64,000 nucleotides of DNA from Streptomyces griseoincarnatus (GCA_014649575.1 BMTH01000004.1:186001-250000), one strand, 5' to 3'; shown: positions 27,639 through 36,349, counted from the first letter of the stretch. The notes: generated by a model from the sequence alone, not told the origin. A program made the numbers and translations.

Positions 27639-27657
27639 GCAGGCCCTCTCGGCCTGC
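27639..27657. promoter_or_regulatory. intergenic hairpin between priming transferase and dehydrogenase genes
   Basis: GCAGGCC and GGCCTGC form a perfect 7-bp stem around CTCTC within the only sizeable gap (73 bp) near the front of the operon. It has no U-tract. It could attenuate or stabilise the transcript between the first gene and the rest. Confidence 0.4.
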
Positions 27658-27692
27658 GGTCCGCACCCCGGCCGCCCCACGGCCGCCGCGCA

Positions 27693-29171
27693 TCAGTACG
27701 CCCCCTGTCCCTGCACCACGGCGCGCAGCGTCTTCCACAAGATCACCGTGTCCAGGGCGAGGGACCAGTCCTCCACGTACCGCAGGTCCAGCCGGACCGC
27801 CTCCTCCCACGACAGGTCGCTGCGCCCGCTGATCTGCCAGAGTCCGGTCAGCCCCGGCTTCACCTTCAGCCGGCGCCGGATGTCCGGGCCGTAGGACGCG
27901 CACTCCTCCGGCAGCGGAGGCCGCGGGCCGACCAGCGACATCGACCCGGTGAGCACGTTGAACAGCTGCGGCAGCTCGTCGAGCGAGTAGCGGCGCAGCA
28001 CCGCTCCGATCCGCGTCACCCGCGGGTCGCGGCGCATCTTGAACAGCGGCCCGGCGCCCTCGTTGCGGTCGGCGAGCGCGGCGCGTACGCGGTCCGCGTC
28101 GGGGATCATCGTGCGGAACTTCAGGATGGTGAACTCGCGGCCGTCCTTGCCGACCCTGCGCTGCCGGTAGAACACCCCGCCCCGGCTGTCCGTCGCCACG
28201 AGCAGCGCGACCAGCAGCATCAGCGGCGCGGACAGCACCAGCAGGATCAGCGCGCCGAGCCGGTCGACGACGCCCTTGACCGCGCGGCGGCCGCCGGTGA
28301 ACGCCGGCATGCTGACGCGCAGCAGCGGTATGCCGAGGACCGCGTCGACGTGCAGCCGCGGCCCCGCCACCTCCATCAGTACCGGCGCGACGACCATCTC
28401 GGCGTCGGAGCCCTCCAGGTTCCACGACAGCCGCTGGAGCCGGTCCGGGGACCAGTGCGGGTCGGAGGTGACGGCGACGACGCGGTAGCCGTCGCGGCGG
28501 ACGTGGTCGGCGACGTCCGCCAGCCGTCCCACCACCGGCACGCCGTCCAGCCGGCCGCCGTCGACGACGGGGCCGTCGGTGGTGCACACGGCGTCCACGC
28601 GCCAGCCCAGGTGCGGGTACTTGCGGGTGCGGGCGATCAGGTCGCGCACCGTGTCCGGGTTCCCGGCCGCGAGCACCGGACGCAGGCAGCGGCCCTCCTT
28701 GCGCTGCCGGTGCAGCCGCAGGCGCAGCAGGTAGCGCATCGTCATGGTGACGAGCGCGATCGCGGGGACCGCGACGAAGATCCAGAGTTTGATGTTGCGC
28801 GAGGTCAGGGCGATCCCGCCGAGCGCGAGCACGACGGTCGCCATGAACAGCGAGCGGCCGAGCCGCCGGAACTCCTCGGCGCCCTGGCCGAGCACGGTCG
28901 GCGACCAGGACCGGCTCACCGCCAGCGCCCCGAGCACCAGCAACCAGGTGCCGAAGGCGAGGATGCCCCACTTCTCGTGCCAGTCGGCGGCGTCCCGCAC
29001 GCCGAAGAAGTTGCCGATCCCGGCGGCGACGACGGCGGTCGCCACCGTGTCGCTCGTGATCACGGTACGGCGGTAGCGGTGCTCCCAGTCGGCCGTGCCA
29101 CGGTTGAACTCCCCGTCCGCCAGATGACCCCGCTCCGACGGGAACGGGCTGACCAATCCCCCTTGCCGCAC
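27693..29171 (-). CDS. polyprenyl-phosphate sugar-1-phosphate transferase (priming enzyme)
   Basis: 492 aa. Four or five N-terminal membrane helices are followed by a soluble domain (PVLAAGNPDTVRDLI), a further hydrophobic segment (LGALILLVLSAPLMLLVALL), and the conserved catalytic region: FYRQRRVGKDGREFTILKFRTM, RRYSLDELPQLFNVLTGSMS, VGPRPPLPEE and KPGLTGLWQISGR. This is the WbaP/CpsE-type enzyme that loads the first sugar phosphate onto undecaprenyl phosphate. It is the first gene of the operon. The GTG start follows GGGGGG by 6 bases. Confidence 0.93.
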   Translation of the reverse strand: MRQGGLVSPFPSERGHLADGEFNRGTADWEHRYRRTVITSDTVATAVVAAGIGNFFGVRDAADWHEKWGILAFGTWLLVLGALAVSRSWSPTVLGQGAEEFRRLGRSLFMATVVLALGGIALTSRNIKLWIFVAVPAIALVTMTMRYLLRLRLHRQRKEGRCLRPVLAAGNPDTVRDLIARTRKYPHLGWRVDAVCTTDGPVVDGGRLDGVPVVGRLADVADHVRRDGYRVVAVTSDPHWSPDRLQRLSWNLEGSDAEMVVAPVLMEVAGPRLHVDAVLGIPLLRVSMPAFTGGRRAVKGVVDRLGALILLVLSAPLMLLVALLVATDSRGGVFYRQRRVGKDGREFTILKFRTMIPDADRVRAALADRNEGAGPLFKMRRDPRVTRIGAVLRRYSLDELPQLFNVLTGSMSLVGPRPPLPEECASYGPDIRRRLKVKPGLTGLWQISGRSDLSWEEAVRLDLRYVEDWSLALDTVILWKTLRAVVQGQGAY

Positions 29172-29976
29172 AGAACCCCCCAGGTTCCCAGTGATGCGAC
29201 GTGTTCGCCTGACACTGTCTCCGCCGGGGGGACCCCACCCCCCGAACCGCGCTGTTCCTCGCCACGGGAGACCCCCGCCTCCCGCGCGCCGGCATGCCGG
29301 CTACGAACGGACGAAGAACAACGTGAACAACCTGTCGCGGCGGCAGCGGCACATGGCCGTGCCGGTCCATGGAGCCGAGCGAACCTGGCCGGTTCCTCGG
29401 GTGCGCCCCCGCACCCGAGCCCCCCCGGGGCCCAGCGGTGTGATCACCCCCACGCCTGGCGCCGTGGGACGAATTCCTCCCAGGGCGCCGGACTCAAAGA
29501 TCATTCAATCGGTCGCCCCGGGCCCGAACGGCCGAAGCAGGGTCAATCTAGACCATCGCGGCCGGTAAGAAGAGAGGGTGTGGGGAAATTGTGTTCAGGC
29601 GGCGTGGCCGGATACGCCGTCCGGAACCCGTCCGCCCGGCTCTCGCGCCCGCGTCTCAACTCCCCTCGTACGACTGCGTGATGACACTTACGACCCGCGC
29701 CGAAGGCGTCTCGCCGGCCGCCCCGCGCCCCCCGTCGGGACGGTGACTGCCGAGGTCCGGGCACACATGTCGTTCACATGACCCCCCTGCCCCCGCCGGG
29801 CCGCGAGCGCCCCCTGCCTCCCCGGCCCAGGACCGGAACTCCACCCACCGCCCCCTGTTCGAACGATTTCGTGCACGCTCCACGGATGTCCGAGATATAA
29901 CCGCTGAAGCGACCGTTCCGCGGGGTTGGCGGGCCGTGCCGCGAGGATGCGGCCGACGGCACACGAGGACAGCGGC
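29172..29976. other. 805-bp intergenic region upstream of the exopolysaccharide operon
   Basis: No frame here has convincing coding character on either strand. The local composition is less extreme in G+C (A/T-richer patches at 29500-29590 and 29880-29910) than in the genes around it. It must hold the leftward operon promoter. Visible elements are a half-matching dre-like sequence at 29542-29557 and TATAAC at 29896-29901, which could be a rightward -10 for the following broken gene. The remainder shows nothing I can name. The leader to the first start codon could be long. Confidence 0.5.
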
Positions 29977-30415
29977 ATGGGTACGTGGGGCACCGGACAC
30001 TTCGACAACGACGCGGCGGCGGACTTCGCCGCCGGCCTCGACGAGGCCGAACCCGAACGGCGCGTGGCGATGGTCCGCGACGTCCTCGTCCGGACGATCG
30101 ATTGCCACGGACCTGTTCACGGACGCGGACGAGGCGGTCGCCGCGGCCGCACTCGTCGCGGCGCAGTGCCCCGGAGGGGCACCCGTCGACCCGGACGACG
30201 GGCCGCAGGAACCCATGCCCGCGTTTCCCGACCAGCTACGGAAGCTCGCTCACGAAGCCCTCGCCCGCATAGCCACCGACCCGTGCGGCCCGGCGCCGAA
30301 CTGGGTCGACCCGGACGACGCCAAGCAGTGGCAGGCCCTCCTCACGCGCCTTCGCACGGTGCTCGTCCCACCGCCCCCGACGGTCCCGCTCCCCGACGTC
30401 GAGCGGCCGACGTGA
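29977..30415 (+). pseudogene. DUF4259 protein gene disrupted by a frameshift
   Basis: The ATG at 29977 opens MGTWGTGHFDNDAAADFA, a typical DUF4259 start, and reads in frame to about residue 43. The continuation (ATDLFTDADEAVAAAALVAAQCPGG, then PDDAKQWQALLTRLR) lies one base further on, in the next frame, and ends at TGA 30413-30415. The total of 439 bases is one more than a multiple of three, so a single extra base near 30095-30112 explains it; a read error is possible. Repaired, the product would be about 145 aa, normal for the family. Function unknown. Confidence 0.75.
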
Positions 30416-30487
30416 CTTTCGAGGCGGCGCGGTCGGCCGCTTGTGCGCGTACCCGCGTCACCGTGCGGGCGGCGACCGACACCGATG

Positions 30488-31252
30488 TCACGGCGCCGGA
30501 CGCGTCAGAACGGCCGTGAACTTGTAGCGGGACCCCCGGTACACCGACCGCACCCACTCGACCGGCGTCCCGTTCTCGTCCCGTGAGTGGCGTGACAGCA
30601 GCAGCATCGGCAGGCCCACGTCCGTGCCGAGGAGGCCTGCCTCGCGGAGGGTCGCCGGGGAGGTCTCGATGGTTTCGTCGGCCTCCGCCGGCCGCACCCC
30701 GTACACCTCGGCGAGCGTGGTGTAGAGGGAGGTGTAGCGGGTCAGGTTGCGGCGCAGGCCTGGGAAGCGGCGGGCGGAGAGGTGGGTCGCCTCGATCGCC
30801 ATCGGTTCGCCGCCCGCCAGTCGCAGCCGCTCGATGCGCAGCACCTTGCTCTCCGGCTCGACCTCCAGCAGTGCCGCCAGCTCCTCGTCGGCGGCGACGT
30901 AGCCGATGTCCAGCACCCGGGAGGCGGGGTTGAGGCCCTGCGCCCTCATGTCCTCGGTGTAGGAGGTGAGTTGAAGCGTCCGGTACACCTTCGGGCGCGC
31001 CACGAACGTGCCCTTGCCCTGGATCCGGTCCAGCCGCCCCTCGCTCACCAGCTCCAGCAGCGCTTTGCGCACCGTCGTACGGGACGTGCCGAACTCGACG
31101 GCGAGCAGGCGCTCGGCCGGCATCGGGGAGCCCGGGGTGCGCTCGTCCGTCATCTGCAGCAGCCGCTGCTTGATGCGGTAGTACTTCGGTACGCGGTCCC
31201 GGCGGCCCGGCGCCCCCGTGCCGAGCTGGGCGCTGCTGACGTCCGTGCTCAT
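30488..31252 (-). CDS. dasR: GntR/HutC-family regulator, DasR or close paralogue
   Basis: 254 aa. The N-terminal winged helix contains [27 protein letters not shown]. The rest is a UTRA effector domain ([53 protein letters not shown]). The pattern matches Streptomyces DasR, which binds glucosamine-6-phosphate derivatives and represses chitin/GlcNAc uptake and many secondary-metabolite genes. Divergent from a dasABC-like operon exactly as in S. coelicolor. Several positions differ from the S. coelicolor sequence as I remember it, more than expected for such a conserved regulator, so it may be a second DasR-like protein. Three dre-like operators lie in its promoter region. Confidence 0.85.
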   Translation of the reverse strand: MSTDVSSAQLGTGAPGRRDRVPKYYRIKQRLLQMTDERTPGSPMPAERLLAVEFGTSRTTVRKALLELVSEGRLDRIQGKGTFVARPKVYRTLQLTSYTEDMRAQGLNPASRVLDIGYVAADEELAALLEVEPESKVLRIERLRLAGGEPMAIEATHLSARRFPGLRRNLTRYTSLYTTLAEVYGVRPAEADETIETSPATLREAGLLGTDVGLPMLLLSRHSRDENGTPVEWVRSVYRGSRYKFTAVLTRPAP

Positions 31253-31354
31253 GTCCTGCCTTCCGGCTGCGGTGTCCGGCGCGCGGACGGCAGGGGCCGG
31301 CCGCGGTGCACGTCGGCGGACCGCCAGGGGATCGGCGCCGCACGCTCGGCGATC

Positions 31355-31383
31355 CCGTTATAACGGCGCGCTCTCGCTTTGGT
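31355..31383 (-). promoter_or_regulatory. probable dasR promoter with palindromic -10
   Basis: CCGTTATAACGG (31355-31366) is a perfect 12-bp palindrome. Read leftwards it contains TATAAC, a good -10, with TAGACC 18 bases upstream as a weak -35. That -35 lies inside the first dre-like site, so DasR binding would block its own promoter. Inferred from sequence only. Confidence 0.45.
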
Positions 31384-31393
31384 CTAGTCCAAC
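31378..31393. promoter_or_regulatory. dre-like DasR operator 1
   Basis: TTTGGTCTAGTCCAAC matches the core TGGTCTAGACCA with one mismatch and is a near-perfect dyad. It lies 126 bases before the dasR start and overlaps its probable -35. Confidence 0.8.
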
Positions 31394-31487
31394 CCTGCAA
31401 CCCGTCCCTCTTTGGGCGGACATCTCCGCCCCATACATGGACCGTTGCCGTTACCCAGCCGTGAGTTGGACAACCCTTGACATGACC

Positions 31488-31503
31488 ATAGGTCTAGGCC
31501 AAG
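31488..31503. promoter_or_regulatory. dre-like DasR operator 2
   Basis: ATAGGTCTAGGCCAAG keeps GGTCTAG-CCA of the dre core. It begins just after TTGACA (31477-31482), a perfect -35 hexamer facing dasA, so a bound repressor would sit in the dasA core promoter. No strong -10 is evident at normal spacing. Confidence 0.75.
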
Positions 31504-31511
31504 CTCCCCTT

Positions 31512-31527
31512 GCTGGTCTAAACCATT
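31512..31527. promoter_or_regulatory. dre-like DasR operator 3
   Basis: GCTGGTCTAAACCATT matches the dre core at 11 of 12 positions. It lies 24 bases after the start of operator 2 and about 100 bases before the dasA start codon, probably at or just downstream of the transcription start. Confidence 0.78.
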
Positions 31528-31625
31528 TAGCGGAAGCCGGGTCCCAGCCCGCCGAGCTGTTGCGCCGTTGTCAGGGTCACCGCGAGGGCGTGGGTGTGCA
31601 AGGCATTCCTGAGGAGGGGTGGCGC

Positions 31626-32903
31626 GTGAAGCGCAAGCTGATAGCCGCGATCGGGGTCGCGGGCATGTTGTTCTCGGTCGCTGCGTGCGGTGGCGACGAC
31701 GGCGGTGACGGCAAGAAGGCCGGCGCGGACGGTTACGCCGGGCAGACGCTCACCGTCTGGGTCATGGACGGCTCCTCACCGGACCAGTGGCAGAAGGACC
31801 TCGCCGCCGAGTTCGAGAAGAAGACCAAGGCGAAGGTCAAGTTCGAGGTCCAGCAGTGGAACGGCATCCAGCAGAAGCTGACCACCGCCCTGTCCGAGGA
31901 GAACCCCCCGGACGTCTTCGAGATCGGCAACACCCAGACCCCCGCCTACGCCAAGACCGGCGGCCTCGCCGACCTCGCGGACCTCAAGGAGGAGATCGGC
32001 GCCGACTGGACCGAGTCCCTCAACGAGTCCTCCGTCTTCGAGGGCAAGCAGTACGCCGCCCCCTGGTACTTCGCCAACCGCGTCGTCCTCTACAACAAGA
32101 AGGTCTGGGCCGACGCCGGCCTCAAGGACACCCCCAAGACCCGCGACGAGTTCTACGCCGCGCTCAAGACCATCGGTGAGAAGACCGACGCCGAGCCGAT
32201 CTACCTCCCCGGCCAGAACTGGTACCACTTCGTCGGCCTGGTCATCGGCGAGGGCGGCGAACTCGTCAAGAAGGACGGCGACAAGTACGTCTCCAACCTC
32301 GACGACCCGAAGGTCGCCGCGGCCACCGAGACCTACAAGAAGTTCCAGGCCCTGTCCAAGGCCCCCAAGGACAAGGACGAGGCCACCCCGCAGCAGGGCG
32401 AGGTCTTCGCCAAGGGCAACGTCGGCGCCTTCATCGGCATGGGCTGGGAGGCCGGCATCGCCGTCGAGGCCAACCCGGCCATCGAGAAGGAGATCGGCTA
32501 CTTCACCATCCCCGGCGCCACCGCCGACAAGCCCGAGGGCGTCTTCCTCGGCGGCTCCAACCTCGCCGTCGCCGCGGGCAGCCAGAAGCAGGAGCTCGCC
32601 AAGGAGTTCCTGAAGCTCGCCCTCTCCGACAAGTTCGAGGGCCAGCTCGCCAAGGAGAACGGCGTCATCCCCAACAAGGAGTCGCTGCAGGTCAACCTCA
32701 AGGGCAACGCGCCCGCCGAGGCTGCCGCGCCCGCCGCCGCCGTCGGCGGCACCACCCCGCTGATCCCCGAGTGGGCCGCCGTCGAGAACGACCCCAACCC
32801 GATCAAGACGTACCTGACCGCCGTTCTGAACGGCAAGTCCCCGGCCGCCGCCGCGAAGCAGGTCGAGGGCGAGTTCAACAAGCGCCTGGCGCAGCAGCAG
32901 TAA
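31626..32903 (+). CDS. dasA: ABC transporter sugar-binding lipoprotein (chitobiose/GlcNAc)
   Basis: About 425 aa. A lipoprotein signal ends in the lipobox VAAC with Cys21, followed by an Asp/Gly/Lys linker. The mature part is a family 1 solute-binding protein (TLTVWVMDGSSPDQWQKDLA, PDVFEIGNTQTPAYAKTGGL, GAFIGMGWEAGIAV). It should capture N,N'-diacetylchitobiose or GlcNAc outside the membrane for the DasBC permease. The GTG start is 6 bases after GAGGAGGGG, a very strong ribosome site. Codon usage is highly biased, suggesting high expression. Control by the three dre-like sites upstream is expected. The ligand is inferred from the neighbouring dasR and GH3 genes. Confidence 0.88.
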   Translation: MKRKLIAAIGVAGMLFSVAACGGDDGGDGKKAGADGYAGQTLTVWVMDGSSPDQWQKDLAAEFEKKTKAKVKFEVQQWNGIQQKLTTALSEENPPDVFEIGNTQTPAYAKTGGLADLADLKEEIGADWTESLNESSVFEGKQYAAPWYFANRVVLYNKKVWADAGLKDTPKTRDEFYAALKTIGEKTDAEPIYLPGQNWYHFVGLVIGEGGELVKKDGDKYVSNLDDPKVAAATETYKKFQALSKAPKDKDEATPQQGEVFAKGNVGAFIGMGWEAGIAVEANPAIEKEIGYFTIPGATADKPEGVFLGGSNLAVAAGSQKQELAKEFLKLALSDKFEGQLAKENGVIPNKESLQVNLKGNAPAEAAAPAAAVGGTTPLIPEWAAVENDPNPIKTYLTAVLNGKSPAAAAKQVEGEFNKRLAQQQ

Positions 32904-32925
32904 CAGCGCACGCGCTCCGACCGGA

Positions 32926-32955
32926 GCGGGGACCGGCCGACGGGACGGTCCCCGC
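32926..32955 (+). promoter_or_regulatory. dasA-dasB intergenic hairpin
   Basis: GCGGGGACCG and CGGTCCCCGC form a perfect 10-bp stem with a 10-base loop between the dasA stop and the dasB start. There is no U-tract. Such hairpins after binding-protein genes usually protect or partly terminate the transcript, giving much more binding protein than permease. Confidence 0.65.
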
Positions 32956-32991
32956 CCCGCGTTGAGCACGCCGAGAAGAGAGATCGCGAGC

Positions 32992-33978
32992 ATGACCGTG
33001 CAGACCGAACGGCCGCCCTCCGGACCGGCGGACGTCCGCAAGTCGGACGACCCCGCACCCGCCGGGTCCCGACCCAGAGCCGCGTCGCGGGCCGGCGCGC
33101 TCGCCCCGTACCTCCTGCTGCTGCCCGCCTGCGCGGCCACCGTGCTGCTGCTGGGCTGGCCGCTGCTGAAGGACCTGCTGCTGTCGTTCCAGAACCTCAA
33201 CATGGCGCAGCTGATCCAGCACGTCACCGAGTGGAACGGCATCGACAACTACAAGGAGGTCCTCACCGGGGAGGACTTCTGGCGGGTCACCCTCCGCTCC
33301 ATCCTGTTCACGGCCGTCAACGTCGTCCTCACCATGCTGCTGGGCGCCCTCGTCGGTCTGCTGCTCGCCCGCCTCGGCAAGCGGATGCGGTTCACCCTGA
33401 TGATCGGCCTGGTGCTGGCCTGGGCGATGCCCGTGGTCGCCGCCACCACCGTCTACCAGTGGCTGTTCGCGCAGCGCTTCGGCGTCGTCAACTGGGTCCT
33501 GGACAAACTCGGCTGGCACTCCATGGCCGACTACAGCTGGACCAGCAGCCAGATGTCGACGTTCTTCGTCGTCACCCTGCTCATCGTCTGGATGTCCGTG
33601 CCGTTCGTCGCGATCAACCTCTACGCGGCGACCACCACCATCCCCGGCGAGCTGTACGAGGCGGCCGCGCTCGACGGCGCCGGCGCCTGGCGCAGCTTCA
33701 CCACCGTCACCCTGCCGTTCCTGCGGCCGTTCCTCTACGCCACGACGTTCCTGGAGATCATCTGGATCTTCAAGGCGTTCGTCCAGGTCTTCACCTTCAA
33801 CGGCGGCGGCCCCGACCGGCTCACCGAGATCCTGCCCGTCTACGCCTACATCGAGGGCGTCGGCAACCAGCACTACGGCATGGGCGCGGCGATCGCGGTG
33901 CTGACCATCCTGATCATGCTCGGCCTGACCGCGTACTACCTCAGGATCGTGCTCAAGCAAGAGGAGGACGAGCTGTGA
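32992..33978 (+). CDS. dasB: ABC sugar permease, first subunit
   Basis: 328 aa. A disordered N-terminus of about 30 residues precedes six predicted membrane helices. The EAA loop that contacts the ATPase is visible as LYEAAALDGAGAWRSFTTVTLP. It pairs with DasC. No ATPase gene is present in the locus; in Streptomyces these carbohydrate importers share the MsiK ATPase encoded elsewhere (established for DasABC). ATG at 32992 follows GAGAAGAGAG. The 3' end overlaps dasC by 4 bp. Confidence 0.88.
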   Translation: MTVQTERPPSGPADVRKSDDPAPAGSRPRAASRAGALAPYLLLLPACAATVLLLGWPLLKDLLLSFQNLNMAQLIQHVTEWNGIDNYKEVLTGEDFWRVTLRSILFTAVNVVLTMLLGALVGLLLARLGKRMRFTLMIGLVLAWAMPVVAATTVYQWLFAQRFGVVNWVLDKLGWHSMADYSWTSSQMSTFFVVTLLIVWMSVPFVAINLYAATTTIPGELYEAAALDGAGAWRSFTTVTLPFLRPFLYATTFLEIIWIFKAFVQVFTFNGGGPDRLTEILPVYAYIEGVGNQHYGMGAAIAVLTILIMLGLTAYYLRIVLKQEEDEL

Positions 33979-34808
33979 AGCGCTCGCTCTTCGGCCGTGT
34001 CTGGCCCAACGCCACCGCCCTCGTCGTCTTCGCCGCCTGCGTCTTCCCCGTGTACTGGATGTTCGCCACGGCGCTGAAGCCGACCGGCGACATCATCGCG
34101 GAGGACCCGGTCTGGTTCCCCACGGACATCACGTTCGAGCACTTCGGCACCGCGACGGACGCCGAGCACTTCTGGACGTTCGTCCGCAACTCGCTCACCG
34201 TCACCTGCCTGGCCGTCCTCTTCTCCCTCGTCATCGCGCTGGCCGGCTCCTTCGCCCTCGCCCGCATGCGGTTCAAGGGGCGGCGCGGCTTCGTCATCGG
34301 GTTCATGCTGGCCCAGATGGCGCCCTGGGAGGTCATGGTCATCGCGATCTACATGATCGTGCGCGACGCCTCCATGCTGAACAGCCTGGTGCCGCTGACC
34401 GCGTTCTACATGATGATGATCCTGCCCTTCACCATTCTGACGCTGCGCGGCTTCGTCGCCGCCGTGCCGAAGGAACTGGAGGAGTCCGCGATGGTCGACG
34501 GCTGCACCCGCGCCCAGGCGTTCCGCCGGGTCATCCTGCCGCTGCTCGCGCCCGGCCTCATGTCCACCTCCATGTTCGGCTTCATCACCGCCTGGAACGA
34601 GTTCCCCCTCGTCCTGGTGCTCAGCAAGGAGTCCGGCGGCGCGCAGACCCTGCCGCTGTGGCTGTCCAGCTTCCAGACCCAGTTCGGCGACGACTGGGGC
34701 GCCACCATGGCCGCCTCCTCCCTGTTCGCCGTGCCGATCCTGATCCTCTTCGTCTTCCTGCAGCGCCGGGCCGTCAGCGGCCTCACCGCAGGCGCCGTGA
34801 AGGGATAA
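33975..34808 (+). CDS. dasC: ABC sugar permease, second subunit
   Basis: 277 aa with about six membrane helices. The EAA loop is LEESAMVDGCTRAQAFRRVILP. The early sequence CVFPVYWMFATALKP is typical of MalG-like permeases. GTG at 33975 overlaps the dasB stop, so translation is coupled. It ends 9 bp before the GH3 gene, indicating one operon from dasA to the hexosaminidase. Confidence 0.88.
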   Translation: MKRSLFGRVWPNATALVVFAACVFPVYWMFATALKPTGDIIAEDPVWFPTDITFEHFGTATDAEHFWTFVRNSLTVTCLAVLFSLVIALAGSFALARMRFKGRRGFVIGFMLAQMAPWEVMVIAIYMIVRDASMLNSLVPLTAFYMMMILPFTILTLRGFVAAVPKELEESAMVDGCTRAQAFRRVILPLLAPGLMSTSMFGFITAWNEFPLVLVLSKESGGAQTLPLWLSSFQTQFGDDWGATMAASSLFAVPILILFVFLQRRAVSGLTAGAVKG

Positions 34809-34817
34809 CGCCACCTG

Positions 34818-36305
34818 ATGACGACATTCACCACCGGCGCCGGCACCCTCACCCGGGACGCGCTCGCCGTGCTGCAACCGGGGTTCACCGGCACCACCGC
34901 ACCCGACTGGGTGCGGCGCAGACTGGCCGAGGGTCTCGTCTCCGTCGCCCTGTTCGGCCGCAACGTCGCCGACGCCGAGCAGGTCACCGCCCTCACCGCC
35001 GCGCTGCGGGCCGAACGGGACGACCTGCTGGTGGCCATCGACGAGGAGGCCGGCGACGTCACCCGCCTCGAGGTCCGCACCGGCTCCTCGTTCCCCGGCA
35101 ACCACGCCCTCGGCGCCGTCGACGACCCCGCGCTCACCCGGCGGGTGGCCCGCGAACTGGGCCGCCGGCTCGCCGCGTGCGGAGTCAACCTCAACTGGGC
35201 GCCCTCCGCCGACGTCAACGCCAACCCCGACAACCCGGTGATCGGCGTACGCTCCTTCGGCCACGACCCCGCCCTGGTCGCCCGGCACACGGCCGCCTAC
35301 GTCGAGGGTCTGCAGTCCAACGGCGTCGCCGCCTGCACCAAGCACTTCCCCGGCCACGGCGACACCAGTGTCGACTCCCATCACGCGCTCCCGCAGATCG
35401 ACGTGGACGCCACCACGCTGCACGAGCGGGAACTCCGCCCGTTCCGCGCCGCCATCGAGGCCGGCACCCGCGCCGTCATGACCGCCCACATCCGGGTGCC
35501 CGTGCTCGACCAGGACCGCCCCGCCACCCTCTCCCCGCGCATCCTCACCGGCCTGCTGCGCGACGAGCTCGGCTACGACGGCCTCATCGTCACCGACGGC
35601 ATGGAGATGGGCGCCGTCGCCGGCACCTACGGTCTCGAACACGGTGTCGTGCTGGCCATCGCGGCCGGCGCCGACGCGATCTGCGTGGGCGGCGGACTCG
35701 CCGACGAGGACACGGTGCTGCGGCTTCAAGACGCCCTCGTCACCGCCGTGCGCTCCGGCGAACTGTCCGAGGAGCGGCTCGCCGACGCCGCCGCCCGGGT
35801 CAGGTCGCTGGCCGCGTGGACCACCGGCATGCGGCGCCCGCCCGCCGCCGACGACCCCGCGCCGGAGATCGGCCTGACCGCCGCCCGCCGCGCGGTCACT
35901 GTCACCCGCGCGGCCGGTCCCGCGCCGGTCACGGACCCCGTGTACGTCGCCACGTTCAGCCCCGCCCCGAACATCGCGGTGGGCGACGAGACGCCGTGGG
36001 GCGTCGGAACGGAGCTGGAACGCCTGCTCCCGGGCACCGTCACCGGCCACTTCACCGGGCCCGACGCCGGGGCCGAGGCGCTGCGCGCGGCGGACGGCCG
36101 ACGGGTCGTCGCGGTGGTCCGCGACGAGCACCGCCACCCGTGGATGGGGGCGGCCCTGGACACACTGATCGCCGCCGGCCCGGACACGGTGGTCGTGGAG
36201 ATGGGGGTGCCCCAGTCGACTCCCCGAGGCGCGGTGCACATCGCGACGCACGGGGCGGCGAGGGTCTGCGGGGTGGCCGCGGCGGAGGCGGTCCTGGCGG
36301 GCTGA
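34818..36305 (+). CDS. GH3 beta-N-acetylhexosaminidase (NagZ-like)
   Basis: 495 aa. The family 3 signature KHFPGHGDTSVDSHHALP holds the Asp-His pair used as acid/base by NagZ-type enzymes, and the nucleophile Asp is in LIVTDGMEMGAV. There is no signal peptide, so it acts in the cytoplasm, probably splitting imported chitobiose to GlcNAc. In S. coelicolor the gene in this position after dasC is known as dasD. The C-terminal 150 residues form a second alpha/beta domain, as in two-domain GH3 proteins. Confidence 0.88.
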   Translation: MTTFTTGAGTLTRDALAVLQPGFTGTTAPDWVRRRLAEGLVSVALFGRNVADAEQVTALTAALRAERDDLLVAIDEEAGDVTRLEVRTGSSFPGNHALGAVDDPALTRRVARELGRRLAACGVNLNWAPSADVNANPDNPVIGVRSFGHDPALVARHTAAYVEGLQSNGVAACTKHFPGHGDTSVDSHHALPQIDVDATTLHERELRPFRAAIEAGTRAVMTAHIRVPVLDQDRPATLSPRILTGLLRDELGYDGLIVTDGMEMGAVAGTYGLEHGVVLAIAAGADAICVGGGLADEDTVLRLQDALVTAVRSGELSEERLADAAARVRSLAAWTTGMRRPPAADDPAPEIGLTAARRAVTVTRAAGPAPVTDPVYVATFSPAPNIAVGDETPWGVGTELERLLPGTVTGHFTGPDAGAEALRAADGRRVVAVVRDEHRHPWMGAALDTLIAAGPDTVVVEMGVPQSTPRGAVHIATHGAARVCGVAAAEAVLAG

Positions 36306-36306
36306 C

Positions 36307-36349
36307 CGAACGCCGGAGGGGCTGAGAACCAGCGCCCCTCCGGCGTTCG
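36307..36349 (+). terminator. strong hairpin terminator of the das operon
   Basis: A perfect 16-bp stem, CGAACGCCGGAGGGGC with its complement at 36334-36349, encloses an 11-base loop and starts immediately after the hexosaminidase stop codon. It lacks a U-tract, as is usual in Streptomyces, and lies between convergent genes, so it can work in both directions. Confidence 0.88.

Noticed and set aside
29580..29681. 33-codon frame starting GTG after AGAGAGG in the exopolysaccharide leader
   Set aside because: The ribosome site is only fair, the product is not recognisable, and it lies in a likely non-coding leader on the opposite strand. Not enough to call a gene.
30095..30115. Programmed ribosomal frameshift in the DUF4259 gene
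   Set aside because: No slippery heptamer or stimulating pseudoknot is apparent at the junction. A simple one-base indel or read error is more likely.
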